A stretch of DNA of 64,000 bases from Rhynochetos jubatus (Eukaryota; Chordata; Aves; Eurypygiformes; Rhynochetidae). Shown here one piece after another: positions 32,660-44,722 of this stretch. The notes beneath the pieces are model-generated. The model searched no databases, had not been told where the DNA came from, and saw only the letters and a program-made list of their open reading frames with translations. A program made the position numbers and the translations under genes. Each line of letters opens with the position of its first letter. Position 1 is the first letter of the stretch. Location of the stretch: the NCBI GenBank assembly GCA_027574665.1, contig CM050648.1, forward strand, positions 143,034,175-143,098,174, written 5' to 3'.

Positions 32660-34147
32660 ATGGCTGCCCCAAAAATCCTCACCATGCTGCAAACCATCCT
32701 ACAAAATGTGCAGATGGTTGGGGAGGAGCTGGATGAGGCCACGCACAAGTGCATGCAGCAGCATGCGGAGCAGCTGGGCCAGGAGATGACTCGGCTGCTG
32801 CACGAGCTGGAGCAGAGCGGCTTTGCCTGGCGTGCCCTGCTCTTTGCTCCCTTGCAGCACTGGCAGTTCTGGACGGTTGCTGGAGTCCTGCTCCTGCTCT
32901 TCGGGCTCTGCTGGTGGCTCAGGAGAAGAAGCTATGAGCCAGACAGAAGGAGGGCAGAGCAAAGCTGCAGCAGCAACACACAAGAGGAGGTTGAAGTACA
33001 TGAAGTAGATTCTGAGGATGCTCTGGGCAGGAGTTTTGCAAAGCGCATCCCGTGGCCAGTGCAGAACCTGGCCTACAGGAGCCGGGTGATGGAGGAGCTG
33101 GCAGGCGACCTCCTCCGTGTCTTCCACATGTATTTCTCTGGCAGTTTCTTCCCGGTGCTGCAGCCTGTCATCAGGGTGGGCAGCACCTTCGAAGGCTGGA
33201 GTCCCCGTGAGGAGGATGCTCGCTACCGCCTGCTCCTGCCCCTGCAGCCCCCCCGCGGGCACGCCTTCCGCCTGGAGCTGGGCACTGCGGGGGAGATGCC
33301 CGCAAAGGACTCCCGTGTCCGTGTGGCGCTGGAGTGCATCTGCAGGAGGCCGGAGCTGGTGGATGACACGCTGTGCTTCCTCCACCACCCCGAGGAAGAG
33401 CTGAGGGAAAATCAGGCTCCCAGCCTCCTACACACCCTCTGCACTGGCTCCTACCTGGATGCGCAGAAAACTGCCCGCTGGTTCCAGGACACTGTGAGGT
33501 CAGCCTGGGGGGTGGTGCCTCTGTCGCGTCTCTACAAAATGAACCTGCTGCCCTCCAGCCGCTCCTGCAAGATGCAGCTGATAAGCACCTCCGGCAGAAG
33601 CCTCTTCGCTGAGATAATATTCGGGGTACAGCTAGGCGTCTCGGACATCTTCCTCAGCAGCCAGCCTGCAGAGCCCGGCTTGATCCCAAGCACAAGGTGG
33701 CCGCAGAGCTGTGTCGTGGCAGAGGCAAAGTTCTTCAGGGTGATGGCCAGGCAGGCCCCACGTGACAGCTTCCACCTCAAATGCCTGCAGATCTGCGCCC
33801 GCATCCTGGAGGGCACAGCCTTTTCCACCTACACCTTCAAGACGGCTGTGATGCACCTCCTGACCACCACACCCCTGTCAGACTGGCGCCGGAGGCATTT
33901 CATGCTGCGGCTGGAGGATATCATGCGGTACCTGGACGACTGCCTGAAGGAGAAACGCCTCAACCACTTCTTCTTTGGCAATGAGCATGTGCCCGAGGAG
34001 ATAATCTTGCCCCCGGCCTTCCCAACGGCCGAACCGCCCAACCTCTTCCAGCACCTGGCGCAGGATCCGGCTGCCCACGCCAGGGCGATGACGGAGTTCG
34101 ATGAGCTGCAAAACCGGCTCACGAGCCTGCTGTTCTATGGACGCTGA
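32660..34147 (+). CDS. ITPRIPL1: ITPRIPL1-like protein, copy 9
   Basis: Encodes the majority protein. Just after the stop codon it has A at 34161 (CACACCC), shared with copies 11 and 12. Confidence 0.88.
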   Translation: MAAPKILTMLQTILQNVQMVGEELDEATHKCMQQHAEQLGQEMTRLLHELEQSGFAWRALLFAPLQHWQFWTVAGVLLLLFGLCWWLRRRSYEPDRRRAEQSCSSNTQEEVEVHEVDSEDALGRSFAKRIPWPVQNLAYRSRVMEELAGDLLRVFHMYFSGSFFPVLQPVIRVGSTFEGWSPREEDARYRLLLPLQPPRGHAFRLELGTAGEMPAKDSRVRVALECICRRPELVDDTLCFLHHPEEELRENQAPSLLHTLCTGSYLDAQKTARWFQDTVRSAWGVVPLSRLYKMNLLPSSRSCKMQLISTSGRSLFAEIIFGVQLGVSDIFLSSQPAEPGLIPSTRWPQSCVVAEAKFFRVMARQAPRDSFHLKCLQICARILEGTAFSTYTFKTAVMHLLTTTPLSDWRRRHFMLRLEDIMRYLDDCLKEKRLNHFFFGNEHVPEEIILPPAFPTAEPPNLFQHLAQDPAAHARAMTEFDELQNRLTSLLFYGR

Positions 34148-34748
34148 AAGGGGTCTTCACACCCAGAGCTGGCGCCGCAGAACCGAGCACGCAGGATACA
34201 GAGAAGACACTGCTCACGCAGCAGCGGGAATTGCTGCCACACCTTTCCTCCACAGCAAACGCACCCTGTGGGGAGTGGGACACGATGCAGCTGAAGAGTC
34301 TGTTGCGAGGAGGCTCGTGACAGAGAAACCTGTTACCACCTGGACAGCCACCTCCCGCTCCCCTTCCATTCCGCCGGGAGTTCTACTCCAGGCAAAGTCG
34401 ACCATAAATGTTGTGTTTGAACAAATGCTGCGCCTGTGAGTGTCCGTGCATCCCTTTGTCGGGGACCGCGGGCATAGGCCGCTGACTCCTCAGCTGCCGC
34501 AGAGTCCGGGCGCATTTTGCGGAAGAGCTGACGTGGCGGCTCTGGTTTCACTGGTTCTGTAACTAAGGCTCCCCCGCCCGTGCGTGCTCCTGCGTTGGGG
34601 CAGTCGGAATCATTTGTCACCCTCCACAGCTGTGCACGTTGCCCGTGTGCCGAAGGGCGCCTGAAGCATCTTCCTTGGGAACCATACGCAAACCGAGCCC
34701 CAGCGCGAGAGCACAGCGCCGGCTCCTACCAGTAGGAGTGTTTGTACC

Positions 34749-35308
34749 GATGCAAGGCCTCTTCCAGTTTCTGATGCTGGGCCTGTGTTCCCAGCTTTCT
34801 CGCTACAAGGAGCTGGGAGGGGGCACAGTGCGGACAGCTGACCCAAAGTGGCCAAAGGGGTACTTCGTTCCATAAAAACGTCACGCTCAGTACATACGCT
34901 GGGGGTGGGCCAGGGAGCCATGGTGGTTGGTTGGTTTTCTTGTTCGTGCTCTCGCTCGTGGGGCTCGCTCGGACTCTGGTACGATCCGTCTCAGGCTCTC
35001 GCTCTCTGGCTCTGACTACTCAGGACCTGGCTGGGCATCGGTCTGCGGGTGGTGAGCAGCTGTATCGTGTGTTTTGTTTTCCGCCGCTTTCATTACATGC
35101 TCTGAGTAGCAGTGGTAGCATTAGTTTAATGACATTGTTATTTTTATTAATATCACTGCTTCACCCGTTTAGGTTCAATTATACGATTGTTCTTATCTCG
35201 ACCCCTGAGTTTCCTTGTCTTTTCCTCCCGTTCTTCTCCACCAGGCGACGGGGAAGGTGAGTGAGTGGCTGCGTGGTGTTTGCTTGCTGGCTGGGGTTAA
35301 AAGGGCAA
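34749..35308 (+). mobile_element. Decayed ERV LTR, unit 9
   Basis: GTACATA form with ACTCAGGACC, matching unit 11. Confidence 0.74.
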
Positions 35309-35336
35309 CACCAGCATGGCTGGTCAAACTAAAGCG

Positions 35337-35503
35337 TAATCTGGCCCGTGGACTTCCACACGGCCAAACCACTCAACCTCTTCCAGCACGTGGCACCGGA
35401 TCCCGCCGCCCACGCCGAGGCACTGCACGACATTGTACAGCTGTGAGGTCGCTCAGCAGTCTGCTGATCTGCGGACGCTGAAAGGTCTTCAGGCACAGAG
35501 CTG
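35337..35503 (+). pseudogene. ITPRIPL1-like 3' relic, unit 9
   Basis: Majority form. Confidence 0.78.
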
Positions 35504-36305
35504 TGTTTGTGAGGCTCACGGCTGACGGCAGACGACAACTTCACACCACAGGGAAAGAGAGTGGAGACTATGGCGGCCACAAAGGAGATTTTCACGCTGC
35601 TTTCTCTTCCCACTGCCACGACGGTGGTGGTGAACTCAGAGGGGCCGAGAAGCTCCCTGGCCGCTCCGGCTGGGCCGGGACCAAGCGAGAGGCACTGCGG
35701 ATGTGCCTGCCTGTGCTCAGCGGGGCCCCGGTGGAGAACCTGCCGCTCCCAGACGCTCCCCAGGGAGTTACTGCTGCACGACGGGACATGCTGGACACGG
35801 AGAAGACAGTGCTCTGTCGGCAGTGGGAGCTGCCCACTGGGACAACTCCCCCCGCACCCCGTCATCACCCCTGGGAAACGTCTCTTTGGAAGCAACGTCC
35901 TCCGGCACTAGCACAGCAGGGACAGAGATCCTGCCATGCAGAGGGCCCATCCTGCCACCAGGATATACACCGTCACCCACCCGGCGCAGCCATGAAGGCA
36001 CCAAGAGCACAAACGCGAGCTCAGAGGTCAGCACCAAGGGAGCTGATCCCATCTCACAGGACGGGATGTCAAAGAGGAAAGCACCCACGGGACATGTCAC
36101 CCAATCTGGCGTTTGGAAAGGGTTGGGTGGGGCTTCTGTCTGTTCTGAAAAGACAGGCCCTGGCAGCCCTGTCCTGCCGGGTGGGTCCGTACCTTGGGGG
36201 TGTCAGGGCTTTGGCTGCCTGGACCAGCTGTGGGTCGCTGGGCCTGTGTGGGGCCGAAGGCCGGGGCTGGTTGGCGGGCGTGCCTGTGATGCGCTCTGGC
36301 GCCTG

Positions 36306-36389
36306 TGACATCACTGAGACGAGTCACAATGGGGGTAGGTATAAAGGGCAGCAGCGGGCAGTGCTGCCCCAGTACGGCCTAGGCCAGCG
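36306..36389 (+). promoter_or_regulatory. Core promoter and exon 1, copy 10 (variant next to TATA)
   Basis: T replaces G at 36336, four bases upstream of TATAAA, shared only with copies 11 and 12. It interrupts the run of six G before the TATA box. Confidence 0.75.
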
Positions 36390-36680
36390 GTGAGTGCGCA
36401 CGTGGAGGGAGGCTGGGCTGGATAGGGCCGGGGCAGAAATGCGGGGTCCCGGGGCTGGGTTCTCTCCCTGCATCCAGGGCCCAGCCGCTCGTGGCAGCGG
36501 CTCAGGCAGGGCACGGTGCTGCTGCTGATGGGCCTGGGAGCAGGGCTTGCTGCCTCCCAGCTGCCTCACCCCCTCTCCTACCTGCCCCCAGCTCCCTGTG
36601 GCTCCATTCCCACTCCCCCCGCTGCCAGCTCCCTCCCTTCCATCCCCACTGAACCCCTTCTCTCCCTCCTCCTGCAGGCT

Positions 36681-38168
36681 ATGGCTGCCCCAAAAATCCT
36701 CACCATGCTGCAAACCATCCTACAAAATGTGCAGATGGTTGGGGAGGAGCTGGATGAGGCCACGCACAAGTGCATGCAGCAGCATGCGGAGCAGCTGGGC
36801 CAGGAGATGACTCGGCTGCTGCACGAGCTGGAGCAGAGCGGCTTTGCCTGGCGTGCCCTGCTCTTTGCTCCCTTGCAGCACTGGCAGTTCTGGACGGTTG
36901 CTGGAGTCCTGCTCCTGCTCTTCGGGCTCTGCTGGTGGCTCAGGAGAAGAAGCTATGAGCCAGACAGAAGGAGGGCAGAGCAAAGCTGCAGCAGCAACAC
37001 ACAAGAGGAGGTTGAAGTACATGAAGTAGATTCTGAGGATGCTCTGGGCAGGAGTTTTGCAAAGCGCATCCCGTGGCCAGTGCAGAACCTGGCCTACAGG
37101 AGCCGGGTGATGGAGGAGCTGGCAGGCGACCTCCTCCGTGTCTTCCACATGTATTTCTCTGGCAGTTTCTTCCCGGTGCTGCAGCCTGTCATCAGGGTGG
37201 GCAGCACCTTCGAAGGCTGGAGTCCCCGTGAGGAGGATGCTCGCTACCGCCTGCTCCTGCCCCTGCAGCCCCCCCGCGGGCACGCCTTCCGCCTGGAGCT
37301 GGGCACTGCGGGGGAGATGCCCGCAAAGGACTCCCGTGTCCGTGTGGCGCTGGAGTGCATCTGCAGGAGGCCGGAGCTGGTGGATGACACGCTGTGCTTC
37401 CTCCACCACCCCGAGGAAGAGCTGAGGGAAAATCAGGCTCCCAGCCTCCTACACACCCTCTGCACTGGCTCCTACCTGGATGCGCAGAAAACTGCCCGCT
37501 GGTTCCAGGACACTGTGAGGTCAGCCTGGGGGGTGGTGCCTCTGTCGCGTCTCTACAAAATGAACCTGCTGCCCTCCAGCCGCTCCTGCAAGATGCAGCT
37601 GATAAGCACCTCCGGCAGAAGCCTCTTCGCTGAGATAATATTCGGGGTACAGCTAGGCGTCTCGGACATCTTCCTCAGCAGCCAGCCTGCAGAGCCCGGC
37701 TTGATCCCAAGCACAAGGTGGCCGCAGAGCTGTGTCGTGGCAGAGGCAAAGTTCTTCAGGGTGATGGCCAGGCAGGCCCCACGTGACAGCTTCCACCTCA
37801 AATGCCTGCAGATCTGCGCCCGCATCCTGGAGGGCACAGCCTTTTCCACCTACACCTTCAAGACGGCTGTGATGCACCTCCTGACCACCACACCCCTGTC
37901 AGACTGGCGCCGGAGGCATTTCATGCTGCGGCTGGAGGATATCATGCGGTACCTGGACGACTGCCTGAAGGAGAAACGCCTCAACCACTTCTTCTTTGGC
38001 AATGAGCATGTGCCCGAGGAGATAATCTTGCCCCCGGCCTTCCCAACGGCCGAACCGCCCAACCTCTTCCAGCACCTGGCGCAGGATCCGGCTGCCCACG
38101 CCAGGGCGATGACGGAGTTCGATGAGCTGCAAAACCGGCTCACGAGCCTGCTGTTCTATGGACGCTGA
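36681..38168 (+). CDS. ITPRIPL1: ITPRIPL1-like protein, copy 10
   Basis: Encodes the majority protein. Its intron has T at 36599, shared only with copy 12, and T at 36403. Confidence 0.88.
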   Translation: MAAPKILTMLQTILQNVQMVGEELDEATHKCMQQHAEQLGQEMTRLLHELEQSGFAWRALLFAPLQHWQFWTVAGVLLLLFGLCWWLRRRSYEPDRRRAEQSCSSNTQEEVEVHEVDSEDALGRSFAKRIPWPVQNLAYRSRVMEELAGDLLRVFHMYFSGSFFPVLQPVIRVGSTFEGWSPREEDARYRLLLPLQPPRGHAFRLELGTAGEMPAKDSRVRVALECICRRPELVDDTLCFLHHPEEELRENQAPSLLHTLCTGSYLDAQKTARWFQDTVRSAWGVVPLSRLYKMNLLPSSRSCKMQLISTSGRSLFAEIIFGVQLGVSDIFLSSQPAEPGLIPSTRWPQSCVVAEAKFFRVMARQAPRDSFHLKCLQICARILEGTAFSTYTFKTAVMHLLTTTPLSDWRRRHFMLRLEDIMRYLDDCLKEKRLNHFFFGNEHVPEEIILPPAFPTAEPPNLFQHLAQDPAAHARAMTEFDELQNRLTSLLFYGR

Positions 38169-38769
38169 AAGGGGTCTTCACGCCCAGAGCTGGCGCCGCA
38201 GAACCGAGCACGCAGGATACAGAGAAGACACTGCTCACGCAGCAGCGGGAATTGCTGCCACACCTTTCCTCCACAGCAAACGCACCCTGTGGGGAGTGGG
38301 ACACGATGCAGCTGAAGAGTCTGTTGCGAGGAGGCTCGTGACAGAGAAACCTGTTACCACCTGGACAGCCACCTCCCGCTCCCCTTCCATTCCGCCGGGA
38401 GTTCTACTCCAGGCAAAGTCGACCATAAATGTTGTGTTTGAACAAATGCTGCGCCTGTGAGTGTCCGTGCATCCCTTTGTCGGGGACCGCGGGCATAGGC
38501 CGCTGACTCCTCAGCTGCCGCAGAGTCCGGGCGCATTTTGCGGAAGAGCTGACGTGGCGGCTCTGGTTTCACTGGTTCTGTAACTAAGGCTCCCCCGCCC
38601 GTGCGTGCTCCTGCGTTGGGGCAGTCAGAATCATTTGTCACCCTCCACAGCTGTGCACGTTGCCCGTGTGCCGAAGGGCGCCTGAAGCATCTTCCTTGGG
38701 AACCATACGCAAACCGAGCCCCAGCGCGAGAGCACAGCGCCGGCTCCTACCAGTAGGAGTGTTTGTACC

Positions 38770-39329
38770 GATGCAAGGCCTCTTCCAGTTTCTGATGCTG
38801 GGCCTGTGTTCCCAGCTTTCTCGCTACAAGGAGCTGGGAGGGGGCACAGTGCGGACAGCTGACCCAAAGTGGCCAAAGGGGTACTTCGTTCCATAAAAAC
38901 GTCACGCTCAGGATATACGCTGGGGGTGGGCCAGGGAGCCGTGGTGGTTGGTTGGTTTTCTTGTTCGTGCTCTCGCTCGTGGGGCTCGCTCGGACTCTGG
39001 TGCGATCTGTCTCAGGCTCTCGCTCTCTGGCTCTGACTACTCGGGACCTGGCTGGGCATCGGTCTGCGGGTGGTGAGCAGCTGTATCGTGTGTTTTGTTT
39101 TCCGCCGCTTTCATTACATGCTCTGAGTAGCAGTGGTAGCATTAGTTTAATGACATTGTTATTTTTATTAATATCACTGCTTCACCCGTTTAGGTTCAAT
39201 TATACGATTGTTCTTATCTCGACCCCTGAGTTTCCTTGCCTTTTCCTCCCGTTCTTCTCCACCAGGCAACGGGGAAGGTGAGTGAGTGGCTGCGTGGTGT
39301 TTGCTTGCTGGCTGGGGTTAAAAGGGCAA
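38770..39329 (+). mobile_element. Decayed ERV LTR, unit 10
   Basis: GGATATA form, TGCGATCTGTC as in unit 7, and CAACGGGG near the 3' end as in unit 12. Confidence 0.74.
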
Positions 39330-39357
39330 CACCAGCATGGCTGGTCAAACTAAAGCG

Positions 39358-39524
39358 TAATCTGGCCCGTGGACTTCCACACGGCCAAACCACTCAACCT
39401 CTTCCAGCACGTGGCACCGGATCCCGCCGCCCACGCCGAGGCACTGCACGACATTGTACAGCTGTGAGGTCGCTCAGCAGTCTGCTGATCTGCGGACGCT
39501 GAAAGGTCTTCAGGCACAGAGCTG
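39358..39524 (+). pseudogene. ITPRIPL1-like 3' relic, unit 10
   Basis: Majority form; followed by GATGGTGG in the spacer, shared with unit 12. Confidence 0.78.
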
Positions 39525-40326
39525 TGTTTGTGAGGCTCACGGCTGACGGCAGACGACAACTTCACACCACAGGGAAAGAGAGTGGAGACTATGGCGGCCA
39601 CAAAGGAGATTTTCACGCTGCTTTCTCTTCCCACTGCCACGATGGTGGTGGTGAACTCAGAGGGGCCGAGAAGCTCCCTGGCCGCTCCGGCTGGGCCGGG
39701 ACCAAGCGAGAGGCACTGCGGATGTGCCTGCCTGTGCTCAGCGGGGCCCCGGTGGAGAACCTGCCGCTCCCAGACGCTCCCCAGGGAGTTACTGCTGCAC
39801 GACGGGACATGCTGGACACGGAGAAGACAGTGCTCTGTCGGCAGTGGGAGCTGCCCACTGGGACAACTCCCCCCGCACCCCGTCATCACCCCTGGGAAAC
39901 GTCTCTTTGGAAGCAACGTCCTCCGGCACTAGCACAGCAGGGACAGAGATCCTGCCATGCAGAGGGCCCATCCTGCCACCAGGATATACACCGTCACCCA
40001 CCCGGTGCAGCCATGAAGGCAGCAAGAGCACAAACGCGAGCTCAGAGGTCAGCACCAAGGGAGCTGATCCCATCTCACAGGACGGGATGTCAAAGAGGAA
40101 AGCACCCACGGGACATGTCACCCAATCTGGCGTTTGGAAAGGGTTGGGTGGGGCTTCTGTCTGTTCTGAAAAGACAGGCCCTGGCAGCCCTGTCCTGCCA
40201 GGTGGGTCCGTACCTTGGGGGTGTCAGGGCTTTGGCTGCCTGGACCAGCTGTGGGTCGCTGGGCCTGTGTGGGGCCGAAGGCCGGGGCTGGTTGGCGGGC
40301 GTGCCTGTGATGCGCTCTGGCGCCTG

Positions 40327-40410
40327 TGACATCACTGAGACGAGTCACAATGGGGGTAGGTATAAAGGGCAGCAGCGGGCAGTGCTGCCCCAGTACGGCC
40401 TAGGCCAGCG
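40327..40410 (+). promoter_or_regulatory. Core promoter and exon 1, copy 11 (variant next to TATA)
   Basis: T at 40357, as in copies 10 and 12. Confidence 0.75.
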
Positions 40411-40701
40411 GTGAGTGCGCACGTGGAGGGAGGCTGGGCTGGATAGGGCCGGGGCAGAAATGCGGGGTCCCGGGGCTGGGTTCTCTCCCTGCATCCAGGG
40501 CCCAGCCGCTCGTGGCAGCGGCTCAGGCAGGGCACGGTGCTGCTGCTGATGGGCCTGGGAGCAGGGCTTGCTGCCTCCCAGCTGCCTCACCCCCTCTCCT
40601 ACCTGCCCCCAGCTCCCTGCGGCTCCATTCCCACTCCCCCCGCTGCCAGCTCCCTCCCTTCCATCCCCACTGAACCCCTTCTCTCCCTCCTCCTGCAGGC
40701 T

Positions 40702-42189
40702 ATGGCTGCCCCAAAAATCCTCACCATGCTGCAAACCATCCTACAAAATGTGCAGATGGTTGGGGAGGAGCTGGATGAGGCCACGCACAAGTGCATGCAG
40801 CAGCATGCGGAGCAGCTGGGCCAGGAGATGACTCGGCTGCTGCACGAGCTGGAGCAGAGCGGCTTTGCCTGGCGTGCCCTGCTCTTTGCTCCCTTGCAGC
40901 ACTGGCAGTTCTGGACGGTTGCTGGAGTCCTGCTCCTGCTCTTCGGGCTCTGCTGGTGGCTCAGGAGAAGAAGCTATGAGCCAGACAGAAGGAGGGCAGA
41001 GCAAAGCTGCAGCAGCAACACACAAGAGGAGGTTGAAGTACATGAAGTAGATTCTGAGGATGCTCTGGGCAGGAGTTTTGCAAAGCGCATCCCGTGGCCA
41101 GTGCAGAACCTGGCCTACAGGAGCCGGGTGATGGAGGAGCTGGCAGGCGACCTCCTCCGTGTCTTCCACATGTATTTCTCTGGCAGTTTCTTCCCGGTGC
41201 TGCAGCCTGTCATCAGGGTGGGCAGCACCTTCGAAGGCTGGAGTCCCCGTGAGGAGGATGCTCGCTACCGCCTGCTCCTGCCCCTGCAGCCCCCCCGCGG
41301 GCACGCCTTCCGCCTGGAGCTGGGCACTGCGGGGGAGATGCCCGCAAAGGACTCCCGTGTCCGTGTGGCGCTGGAGTGCATCTGCAGGAGGCCGGAGCTG
41401 GTGGATGACACGCTGTGCTTCCTCCACCACCCCGAGGAAGAGCTGAGGGAAAATCAGGCTCCCAGCCTCCTACACACCCTCTGCACTGGCTCCTACCTGG
41501 ATGCGCAGAAAACTGCCCGCTGGTTCCAGGACACTGTGAGGTCAGCCTGGGGGGTGGTGCCTCTGTCGCGTCTCTACAAAATGAACCTGCTGCCCTCCAG
41601 CCGCTCCTGCAAGATGCAGCTGATAAGCACCTCCGGCAGAAGCCTCTTCGCTGAGATAATATTCGGGGTACAGCTAGGCGTCTCGGACATCTTCCTCAGC
41701 AGCCAGCCTGCAGAGCCCGGCTTGATCCCAAGCACAAGGTGGCCGCAGAGCTGTGTCGTGGCAGAGGCAAAGTTCTTCAGGGTGATGGCCAGGCAGGCCC
41801 CACGTGACAGCTTCCACCTCAAATGCCTGCAGATCTGCGCCCGCATCCTGGAGGGCACAGCCTTTTCCACCTACACCTTCAAGACGGCTGTGATGCACCT
41901 CCTGACCACCACACCCCTGTCAGACTGGCGCCGGAGGCATTTCATGCTGCGGCTGGAGGATATCATGCGGTACCTGGACGACTGCCTGAAGGAGAAACGC
42001 CTCAACCACTTCTTCTTTGGCAATGAGCATGTGCCCGAGGAGATAATCTTGCCCCCGGCCTTCCCAACGGCCGAACCGCCCAACCTCTTCCAGCACCTGG
42101 CGCAGGATCCGGCTGCCCACGCCAGGGCGATGACGGAGTTCGATGAGCTGCAAAACCGGCTCACGAGCCTGCTGTTCTATGGACGCTGA
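40702..42189 (+). CDS. ITPRIPL1: ITPRIPL1-like protein, copy 11
   Basis: Encodes the majority protein; A at 42203 just after the stop. Confidence 0.88.
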   Translation: MAAPKILTMLQTILQNVQMVGEELDEATHKCMQQHAEQLGQEMTRLLHELEQSGFAWRALLFAPLQHWQFWTVAGVLLLLFGLCWWLRRRSYEPDRRRAEQSCSSNTQEEVEVHEVDSEDALGRSFAKRIPWPVQNLAYRSRVMEELAGDLLRVFHMYFSGSFFPVLQPVIRVGSTFEGWSPREEDARYRLLLPLQPPRGHAFRLELGTAGEMPAKDSRVRVALECICRRPELVDDTLCFLHHPEEELRENQAPSLLHTLCTGSYLDAQKTARWFQDTVRSAWGVVPLSRLYKMNLLPSSRSCKMQLISTSGRSLFAEIIFGVQLGVSDIFLSSQPAEPGLIPSTRWPQSCVVAEAKFFRVMARQAPRDSFHLKCLQICARILEGTAFSTYTFKTAVMHLLTTTPLSDWRRRHFMLRLEDIMRYLDDCLKEKRLNHFFFGNEHVPEEIILPPAFPTAEPPNLFQHLAQDPAAHARAMTEFDELQNRLTSLLFYGR

Positions 42190-42790
42190 AAGGGGTCTTC
42201 ACACCCAGAGCTGGCGCCGCAGAACCGAGCACGCAGGATACAGAGAAGACACTGCTCACGCAGCAGCGGGAATTGCTGCCACACCTTTCCTCCACAGCAA
42301 ACGCACCCTGTGGGGAGTGGGACACGATGCAGCTGAAGAGTCTGTTGCGAGGAGGCTCGTGACAGAGAAACCTGTTACCACCTGGACAGCCACCTCCCGC
42401 TCCCCTTCCATTCCGCCGGGAGTTCTACTCCAGGCAAAGTCGACCATAAATGTTGTGTTTGAACAAATGCTGCGCCTGTGAGTGTCCGTGCATCCCTTTG
42501 TCGGGGACCGCGGGCATAGGCCGCTGACTCCTCAGCTGCCGCAGAGTCCGGGCGCATTTTGCGGAAGAGCTGACGTGGCGGCTCTGGTTTCACTGGTTCT
42601 GTAACTAAGGCTCCCCCGCCCGTGCGTGCTCCTGCGTTGGGGCAGTCGGAATCATTTGTCACCCTCCACAGCTGTGCACGTTGCCCGTGTGCCGAAGGGC
42701 GCCTGAAGCATCTTCCTTGGGAACCATACGCAAACCGAGCCCCAGCGCGAGAGCACAGCGCCGGCTCCTACCAGTAGGAGTGTTTGTACC

Positions 42791-43350
42791 GATGCAAGGC
42801 CTCTTCCAGTTTCTGATGCTGGGCCTGTGTTCCCAGCTTTCTCGCTACAAGGAGCTGGGAGGGGGCACAGTGCGGACAGCTGACCCAAAGTGGCCAAAGG
42901 GGTACTTCGTTCCATAAAAACGTCACGCTCAGTACATACGCTGGGGGTGGGCCAGGGAGCCATGGTGGTTGGTTGGTTTTCTTGTTCGTGCTCTCGCTCG
43001 TGGGGCTCGCTCGGACTCTGGTACGATCCGTCTCAGGCTCTCGCTCTCTGGCTCTGACTACTCAGGACCTGGCTGGGCATCGGTCTGCGGGTGGTGAGCA
43101 GCTGTATCGTGTGTTTTGTTTTCCGCCGCTTTCATTACATGCTCTGAGTAGCAGTGGTAGCATTAGTTTAATGACATTGTTATTTTTATTAATATCACTG
43201 CTTCACCCGTTTAGGTTCAATTATACGATTGTTCTTATCTCGACCCCTGAGTTTCCTTGTCTTTTCCTCCCGTTCTTCTCCACCAGGCGACGGGGAAGGT
43301 GAGTGAGTGGCTGCGTGGTGTTTGCTTGCTGGCTGGGGTTAAAAGGGCAA
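42791..43350 (+). mobile_element. Decayed ERV LTR, unit 11
   Basis: Matches unit 9 at every diagnostic site checked. Confidence 0.74.
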
Positions 43351-43378
43351 CACCAGCATGGCTGGTCAAACTAAAGCG

Positions 43379-43545
43379 TAATCTGGCCCGTGGACTTCCA
43401 CACGGCCAAACCACTCAACCTCTTCCAGCACGTGGCACCGGATCCCGCCGCCCACGCCGAGGCACTGCACGACATTGTACAGCTGTGAGGTCGCTCAGCA
43501 GTCTGCTGATCTGCGGACGCTGAAAGGTCTTCAGGCACAGAGCTG
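43379..43545 (+). pseudogene. ITPRIPL1-like 3' relic, unit 11
   Basis: Majority form. Confidence 0.78.
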
Positions 43546-44347
43546 TGTTTGTGAGGCTCACGGCTGACGGCAGACGACAACTTCACACCACAGGGAAAGA
43601 GAGTGGAGACTATGGCGGCCACAAAGGAGATTTTCACGCTGCTTTCTCTTCCCACTGCCACGACGGTGGTGGTGAACTCAGAGGGGCCGAGAAGCTCCCT
43701 GGCCGCTCCGGCTGGGCCGGGACCAAGCGAGAGGCACTGCGGATGTGCCTGCCTGTGCTCAGCGGGGCCCCGGTGGAGAACCTGCCGCTCCCAGACGCTC
43801 CCCAGGGAGTTACTGCTGCACGACGGGACATGCTGGACACGGAGAAGACAGTGCTCTGTCGGCAGTGGGAGCTGCCCACTGGGACAACTCCCCCCGCACC
43901 CCGTCATCACCCCTGGGAAACGTCTCTTTGGAAGCAACGTCCTCCGGCACTAGCACAGCAGGGACAGAGATCCTGCCATGCAGAGGGCCCATCCTGCCAC
44001 CAGGATATACACCGTCACCCACCCGGCGCAGCCATGAAGGCACCAAGAGCACAAACGCGAGCTCAGAGGTCAGCACCAAGGGAGCTGATCCCATCTCACA
44101 GGACGGGATGTCAAAGAGGAAAGCACCCACGGGACATGTCACCCAATCTGGCGTTTGGAAAGGGTTGGGTGGGGCTTCTGTCTGTTCTGAAAAGACAGGC
44201 CCTGGCAGCCCTGTCCTGCCGGGTGGGTCCGTACCTTGGGGGTGTCAGGGCTTTGGCTGCCTGGACCAGCTGTGGGTCGCTGGGCCTGTGTGGGGCCGAA
44301 GGCCGGGGCTGGTTGGCGGGCGTGCCTGTGATGCGCTCTGGCGCCTG

Positions 44348-44431
44348 TGACATCACTGAGACGAGTCACAATGGGGGTAGGTATAAAGGGCAGCAGCGGG
44401 CAGTGCTGCCCCAGTACGGCCTAGGCCAGCG
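44348..44431 (+). promoter_or_regulatory. Core promoter and exon 1, copy 12 (variant next to TATA)
   Basis: T at 44378, as in copies 10 and 11. Confidence 0.75.
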
Positions 44432-44722
44432 GTGAGTGCGCACGTGGAGGGAGGCTGGGCTGGATAGGGCCGGGGCAGAAATGCGGGGTCCCGGGGCTGG
44501 GTTCTCTCCCTGCATCCAGGGCCCAGCCGCTCGTGGCAGCGGCTCAGGCAGGGCACGGTGCTGCTGCTGATGGGCCTGGGAGCAGGGCTTGCTGCCTCCC
44601 AGCTGCCTCACCCCCTCTCCTACCTGCCCCCAGCTCCCTGTGGCTCCATTCCCACTCCCCCCGCTGCCAGCTCCCTCCCTTCCATCCCCACTGAACCCCT
44701 TCTCTCCCTCCTCCTGCAGGCT

